64,000 nt of DNA from Cystobacter fuscus DSM 2262 (lineage in GTDB: Bacteria > Myxococcota > Myxococcia > Myxococcales > Myxococcaceae). Positions 60,471-64,000 of the stretch are shown piece by piece; position 1 is the first letter of the stretch, and each line of letters opens with the position of its first letter. The notes under the pieces are model-generated. The model ran no database searches, was not told the DNA's origin, and worked only from the letters and a program-made list of their open reading frames with translations. The stretch is from positions 44,473 through 108,472 of the forward strand of contig NZ_ANAH02000022.1 of NCBI RefSeq assembly GCF_000335475.2, in the 5' to 3' direction. Both the position numbers and the translations under genes were made by a program.

Positions 60471-61256
60471 TCAGCGGCGGCGCGCGCGAGGCGCCGCGGG
60501 GAGCTGGGCCGGCTTCGCCGCTGCATCCGCCCGCAGACTGTCCACGATCGAGAACACCCACGGGCGCATCGCCAGCAGCAGGCCGACGCTGTTCCGGCGC
60601 TCCGCCGGGAGCGTGACGTCCAGGTCCGCGGCTTCGCGGAACTCCGCGACCACGCGTTCCAGCCTGCGGCGGAGTTGCGCGACTGACGCGTCGCCGAGTT
60701 CGCGCAGCTCCAGCGTGAACAGCGCGCCGGGCCCGTCGAAGCGGTCGCGCAGGAACTCCTCGCTGGCCATGTGCATGTAGCGCGCGCGCACCGGGCCATC
60801 GTCGCGCCAGGCGAAGTCGCGCGGCACGCGCAACCGCACGTGGTCGCCCGGCAGCAGTTCGATCAGGTCGAGCCGGTCCAGCGCGGCCAGCAACCGTGTG
60901 GACTCCACACGGTCCAGCGCGAACGCCTCGCGCACCGCGTCGACGCGCCAGCCCTGGCAGAGCAGGTGGAACATCGTCATCAGCCGCGGCGCATCGGCCA
61001 GCGCGGCTTCCTGCACTGGCGACAGGTGCGTGCGTGCGTCGCGCGTCCCGCGCGCGATCCGCGCCAGCTCGAAGAAGTCGATGTCGAGCCGCGCGCAGAC
61101 GTCCTCGAGCCGGGCGAGGTCCATCCGCCCCGACGACAGCATCCGCTTCACGGTCGGCTCCGACACGCCCAGCGCCTCGGCGAGGTCCGCGTAGCGCCAG
61201 CCCCGCGCCTTGAGCAGCTGCTTCAGCGCGGTCATCAATCGGCTTCGATCGTTCAT
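60471..61256 (-). CDS. XRE-type transcriptional regulator with C-terminal effector domain
   Basis: Protein of 261 aa; the ATG at 61256 follows GGAAGGGGCC, and the longer frame to 61790 is antisense to the oxidase. The N-terminal helix-turn-helix is WRYADLAEALGVSEPTVKRML (about 20-40), and the remaining 200 residues are helical, ending in a basic Ala/Pro tail. Base use is even more GC-rich at third positions than in most of the window. Divergent from the FAD oxidase/methyltransferase pair and a natural candidate regulator for it. Confidence 0.82.
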   Translation of the reverse strand: MNDRSRLMTALKQLLKARGWRYADLAEALGVSEPTVKRMLSSGRMDLARLEDVCARLDIDFFELARIARGTRDARTHLSPVQEAALADAPRLMTMFHLLCQGWRVDAVREAFALDRVESTRLLAALDRLDLIELLPGDHVRLRVPRDFAWRDDGPVRARYMHMASEEFLRDRFDGPGALFTLELRELGDASVAQLRRRLERVVAEFREAADLDVTLPAERRNSVGLLLAMRPWVFSIVDSLRADAAAKPAQLPAAPRARRR

Positions 61257-61376
61257 GGCCCCTTCCGTGGCGTGGCGTGCCCCGTTGGGGATCATATCCT
61301 GATACTTCCGCGGATCCGATTGCGCCAGAAGATACCCGTTGGCACCGTTGCGGCTTCCGACCCGCAAGGACGCGCC

Positions 61377-62792
61377 ATGCACCCCACCCGCGCCGCCACG
61401 CGCCGCACGATCCTCAACGACATCCATTCCCACCTCAACGCGACCGAGGTGGCCGGTGTGCTCACGCCAGCCTCGGTGCTCGAGACCTGCGCCGCCGTGC
61501 GCGATTGTGCCCGCCACGGCCGCCCGCTGATCACCGTCGGCACCCGCCACGCGATGGGCGGTCAGCAGTTTCTCTCCGACGGGCTCGTCCTCGACACCGC
61601 CGGCCTCGACCGAATCCTCGACTTCGACCCGGTGCGCGGCCTCGTCACGGTCGAGGCCGGTGTCCGCTGGCCGGCGCTGCTCGACTGGCTCGCCGCGCAT
61701 CCCGACAACCACGCCGGCTGGACCATCCGCCAGAAACAGACCGGCGCCGACCAGTTCAGCCTCGGCGGCGCGCTCGCCTCGAACATCCACGGCCGCGGGC
61801 TGCTATTCGCGCCGTTCGTCGAGGATGTCGAATCGATCGTGCTGGTGGACGCGGACGGGCGTTGCGTCGAGGCGGACCGGGCGAACGAGTCGGCGCTGTT
61901 CGCGCTCGTGGCCGGCGGCTACGGGCTGTTCGGCGTCGTGGTCCGGCTGCGCCTGCGCCTCGAACGCCGGCAGACCCTGCGGCGCGAGGTACGCCTGTGC
62001 CGCAGCGCGGACCTGATGGTGGCGTTCGACGCCGCGATCGCGGCCGGCTGCCGCTTCGGCGACTTCCAGTTCGCGATCGACCCCGCGCACGACGACTTCC
62101 TCGACCTCGGCGTGCTGTCCTGCTACCGCCCGGTCTCCGGCCCCGCGCCGGAGGCCAGCACGCAGAAGCACCTCGGGCCGTCCGACTTCGCCGGGCTGTT
62201 GCTCCTCGCGCACACGGAACCCTCGCGCGCGTTCGACGCCTATGCCGCATTCTACCTGTCGACGCACGGACAGCGCTATGCCTCGGACACGCAGCAGACC
62301 GGCGTCTACCTCGACGGCTACCACCTCGCGGTGGACACGGCTCTCGGTCACCGCGGGTCGGAGATGATCACCGAGCTCTACGTGCCGCGCGAGCGGTTGG
62401 CCGACTTCATGGCGCGCGCAGCCGACTCACTGCGCCGGCACCGTGCACGGCCGATCTACGGCACGGTGCGCCTCATCGAGCGCGATCCGACGAGCCTGCT
62501 CGCATGGGCGCGGGAACCCTGGGCCTGCATCGTGCTCAACCTGCACGTCCACCATGACGCCGATGGCATCGCCGCGGCGGCCGGCGCCTTCCGCGCGCTG
62601 ATCGACGATGCGCTCGCGTTCGGCGGCAGCTACTACCTGACCTACCACCGCTGGGCCACGCGCGAGCAGCTGGAGGCCGCGCACCCGCGCATCCACGCGT
62701 TCCTCGCGGAAAAGGACGCGCGCGATCCCGCCGGCCGCTGGGACAGCGACTGGCACCGCCACCTGCGCACCCTGCTGGAGGGCCGCGCGTGA
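61377..62792 (+). CDS. FAD-linked oxidase (FAD_binding_4/PCMH type)
   Basis: Protein of 471 aa; AAGGA ten bases ahead of the ATG at 61377. The PCMH FAD domain is seen in LITVGTRHAMGGQQFLSDG, LDFDPVRGLVTVEAGVRWPAL and SLGGALASNIHGRG. The substrate domain continues to the end without a Cys or His for covalent FAD that I can identify. Relatives oxidise alcohols, sugars or steroid-like lipids. The stop overlaps the GTG of the methyltransferase (GTGA), so the two are made together. Confidence 0.88.
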   Translation: MHPTRAATRRTILNDIHSHLNATEVAGVLTPASVLETCAAVRDCARHGRPLITVGTRHAMGGQQFLSDGLVLDTAGLDRILDFDPVRGLVTVEAGVRWPALLDWLAAHPDNHAGWTIRQKQTGADQFSLGGALASNIHGRGLLFAPFVEDVESIVLVDADGRCVEADRANESALFALVAGGYGLFGVVVRLRLRLERRQTLRREVRLCRSADLMVAFDAAIAAGCRFGDFQFAIDPAHDDFLDLGVLSCYRPVSGPAPEASTQKHLGPSDFAGLLLLAHTEPSRAFDAYAAFYLSTHGQRYASDTQQTGVYLDGYHLAVDTALGHRGSEMITELYVPRERLADFMARAADSLRRHRARPIYGTVRLIERDPTSLLAWAREPWACIVLNLHVHHDADGIAAAAGAFRALIDDALAFGGSYYLTYHRWATREQLEAAHPRIHAFLAEKDARDPAGRWDSDWHRHLRTLLEGRA

Positions 62793-63634
62793 CCACCATC
62801 ACGACCGCCATGCTTGTCGCCGCGGCGACCGTCCGCGATGGGCGGCGCTCGCCGCCATTGGATGTCGACATCGCGCGTGGCTGCCTGCGCGCCAGCGGTG
62901 CGGGCGGCCGCTTCCTGCTCGGCCTCGCCGACAACGCCGTCGGGCGCCTCCTGCTCGGCCTCGTCGAGCGCCTCGGCGTGCCCGCGCTCGGGGCCCACTT
63001 CGCATGGCGCAAGCGGTACATCCGCGACTGGACCGACTTCGCCTGCGGCACCTGGGCGCGCCAGCTGGTGGTGCTCGGCGCAGGGTTCGACGGTCTCGCG
63101 GCCGGCATGGTGCGGCGCCATCCGCGCCTGGTCGCGTTCGAGGTCGACCGTCCCGCGAGCCTGGCAACCAAGGCCCGTGCGCTGCGGGCGCTGGATGCGG
63201 CCTGTCCGCGCCATGTTCTGCTGCCGGGCGACCTCGCGCGCACGCCGTTGCCCGCATTGCTGTCGGGCGTGCCGGCGTTCGATCCGGCGCGGCCGACGCT
63301 GTTCGTCGCCGAGGGACTCCTGATGTATCTCGATCGCGCCCAGGTCGCGGACCTGTTCGCCGGCATGCGCGACGCCTGCGGGAGCACGCCCGAGGTCATC
63401 GCGACCGCCATGCTCTGCCCGCCCGGCGGGCGTCCGGCGTTCCTGCGCGCGCGGCGCTGGGTCACGGGTTGGCTGCGCGCGCGCGGCGAACCGTTCCGTT
63501 GGGGCATCGCGCCCGGCGCGCTCGCGCGCACCATGGCCGCGTGCGGGCTACAGGTGCACCGGGTCGCGGATGCCGACGACGCCGCCGCGCCCGATCCGTC
63601 ACCCGGCGAACTGCTGTTCCGCGGGCATCTGTAG
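62789..63634 (+). CDS. LCM-type SAM-dependent methyltransferase (TIGR00027-like)
   Basis: Protein of 281 aa starting at a GTG in the GTGA overlap. SAM motif LVVLGAGFDGLA at about 91-103, acidic FEVDRPASLATKAR, and LFVAEGLLMYLDR, the signature of the leucine-carboxyl-methyltransferase-like family of bacterial O-methyltransferases. With the FAD oxidase it probably modifies one small molecule in two steps. Last intact gene in the window. Confidence 0.88.
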   Translation: MTTITTAMLVAAATVRDGRRSPPLDVDIARGCLRASGAGGRFLLGLADNAVGRLLLGLVERLGVPALGAHFAWRKRYIRDWTDFACGTWARQLVVLGAGFDGLAAGMVRRHPRLVAFEVDRPASLATKARALRALDAACPRHVLLPGDLARTPLPALLSGVPAFDPARPTLFVAEGLLMYLDRAQVADLFAGMRDACGSTPEVIATAMLCPPGGRPAFLRARRWVTGWLRARGEPFRWGIAPGALARTMAACGLQVHRVADADDAAAPDPSPGELLFRGHL

Positions 63635-63840
63635 GCGAGCGCGGCCGCGATCGCGGCCTGACCACCTCCGTCTCCCAGTCATGGCGGGCACGCTCTCCTT
63701 GCGCGTCCATGGCGACCTCTCACCAACGCGACTTCACCCTCGATCCGCCGGACATCGAAATGCCCGGGGGATGCACACAAACCGCGAGAGAGCCACCTGA
63801 GCTCATCAACCTCGAGTTCAGCCGTGCCAGCGGTCGTGGA

Positions 63841-63931
63841 GTGCTGGCGTACGTGAACGAGGCGGGAGGGGTGCGAGCGATTTCGGAGCACCTGGGACTG
63901 CCCCCGGCAGGTGCGAGCCTGACCCCGGCGC
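63841..63931 (+). pseudogene. IS91-like transposase C-terminal fragment cut by a repeat
   Basis: The frame reads VLAYVNEAGGVRAISEHLGLPP then AGASLTPA, parallel to 58027-58056. Its last 30 bases match that copy exactly, and identity ends where repeat copy H begins. The upstream 63635-63840 stretch has no gene I recognise. Confidence 0.65.
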
Positions 63932-64000
63932 CTAGGAAGGTGTCAAAGGACTCGTTCCGACATCTCGTCACCTGTCGGGTAGACCGGGGCAGTTGCCCAC
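63932..64000. repeat. GGTGTC palindrome family, copy H (runs to window edge)
   Basis: Begins TAGGAAGGTGTCAAAGG and has GACATCTCGTC then CACCTGTC as a weak right part. It is inserted after GACCCCGGCG of the IS91-like tail. Confidence 0.6.

Overview
The window is high-GC bacterial DNA with the gene content of a myxobacterium of the Cystobacter/Archangium type. The signs are Ser/Thr kinases, CHAT-domain proteins, NtrC-type regulators paired with membrane kinases, many lipoproteins, an M57-type protease, and kelch and FG-GAP secreted proteins. The species assignment is inferred from protein families; no rRNA or other taxonomic marker is present.

Region 1 (about 1-25.7 kb) is compact and undamaged. 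It holds a P450 tail, a lipase-CHAT fusion, a cyclophilin lipoprotein/esterase/YjbQ run, a translationally coupled lipoprotein-sensor kinase-NtrC regulator operon (5900-9087), and a two-gene alpha-2-macroglobulin-like system (11104-16544). A methyltransferase, a membrane Ser/Thr kinase, a large DUF3857 lipoprotein, a GH5 cellulase and a beta-propeller lipoprotein follow. I found no repeat-family copies or pseudogenes there.

Region 2 (about 25.7-36.9 kb) changes character. It carries copies of a palindromic repeat (ends CTGAGA..GGTGTC / GACACC..TCTCAG), fragments of a small Y1 (RAYT/IS200-like) transposase, IS91-like transposase tails and duplicated or truncated genes. Among these sit a TPR-CHAT protein, a zinc-ribbon protein, a SitA-like lipoprotein with an overlapping partner gene, and a glycosyltransferase.

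Region 3 (about 36.9-45.6 kb) is a run of regulator/enzyme pairs, mostly divergent with visible operators: HxlR/MBL hydrolase, LysR/(AtaL-like + NAD(P)-binding protein), TetR/SnoaL-like, and MarR/FAD monooxygenase. This looks like small-molecule sensing and detoxification.

Region 4 (about 45.6-64 kb) starts with gene debris, then a sensor kinase/response regulator pair and a YopT-type (C58) cysteine protease candidate at 49084-50190. More regulator/enzyme pairs follow, including a MarR regulon with four GGTGAT..ATCACC sites, alternating with broken genes: aldo-keto reductase, LysR, kelch, M57 protease, WrbA. A cassette of XRE regulator, FAD oxidase and methyltransferase (60471-63634) lies between a Y1 transposase fragment and an IS91 tail.

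The most distinctive feature is the GGTGTC palindrome family. Two internal comparisons (duplicated gene copies at 30479/35837, and two IS91 tails at 58027/63901) show copies starting exactly at sequence breakpoints, so it behaves like a mobile or recombinogenic element. The best single-gene discoveries are the C58 protease candidate, the SitA-like pair and the lipase-CHAT fusion.
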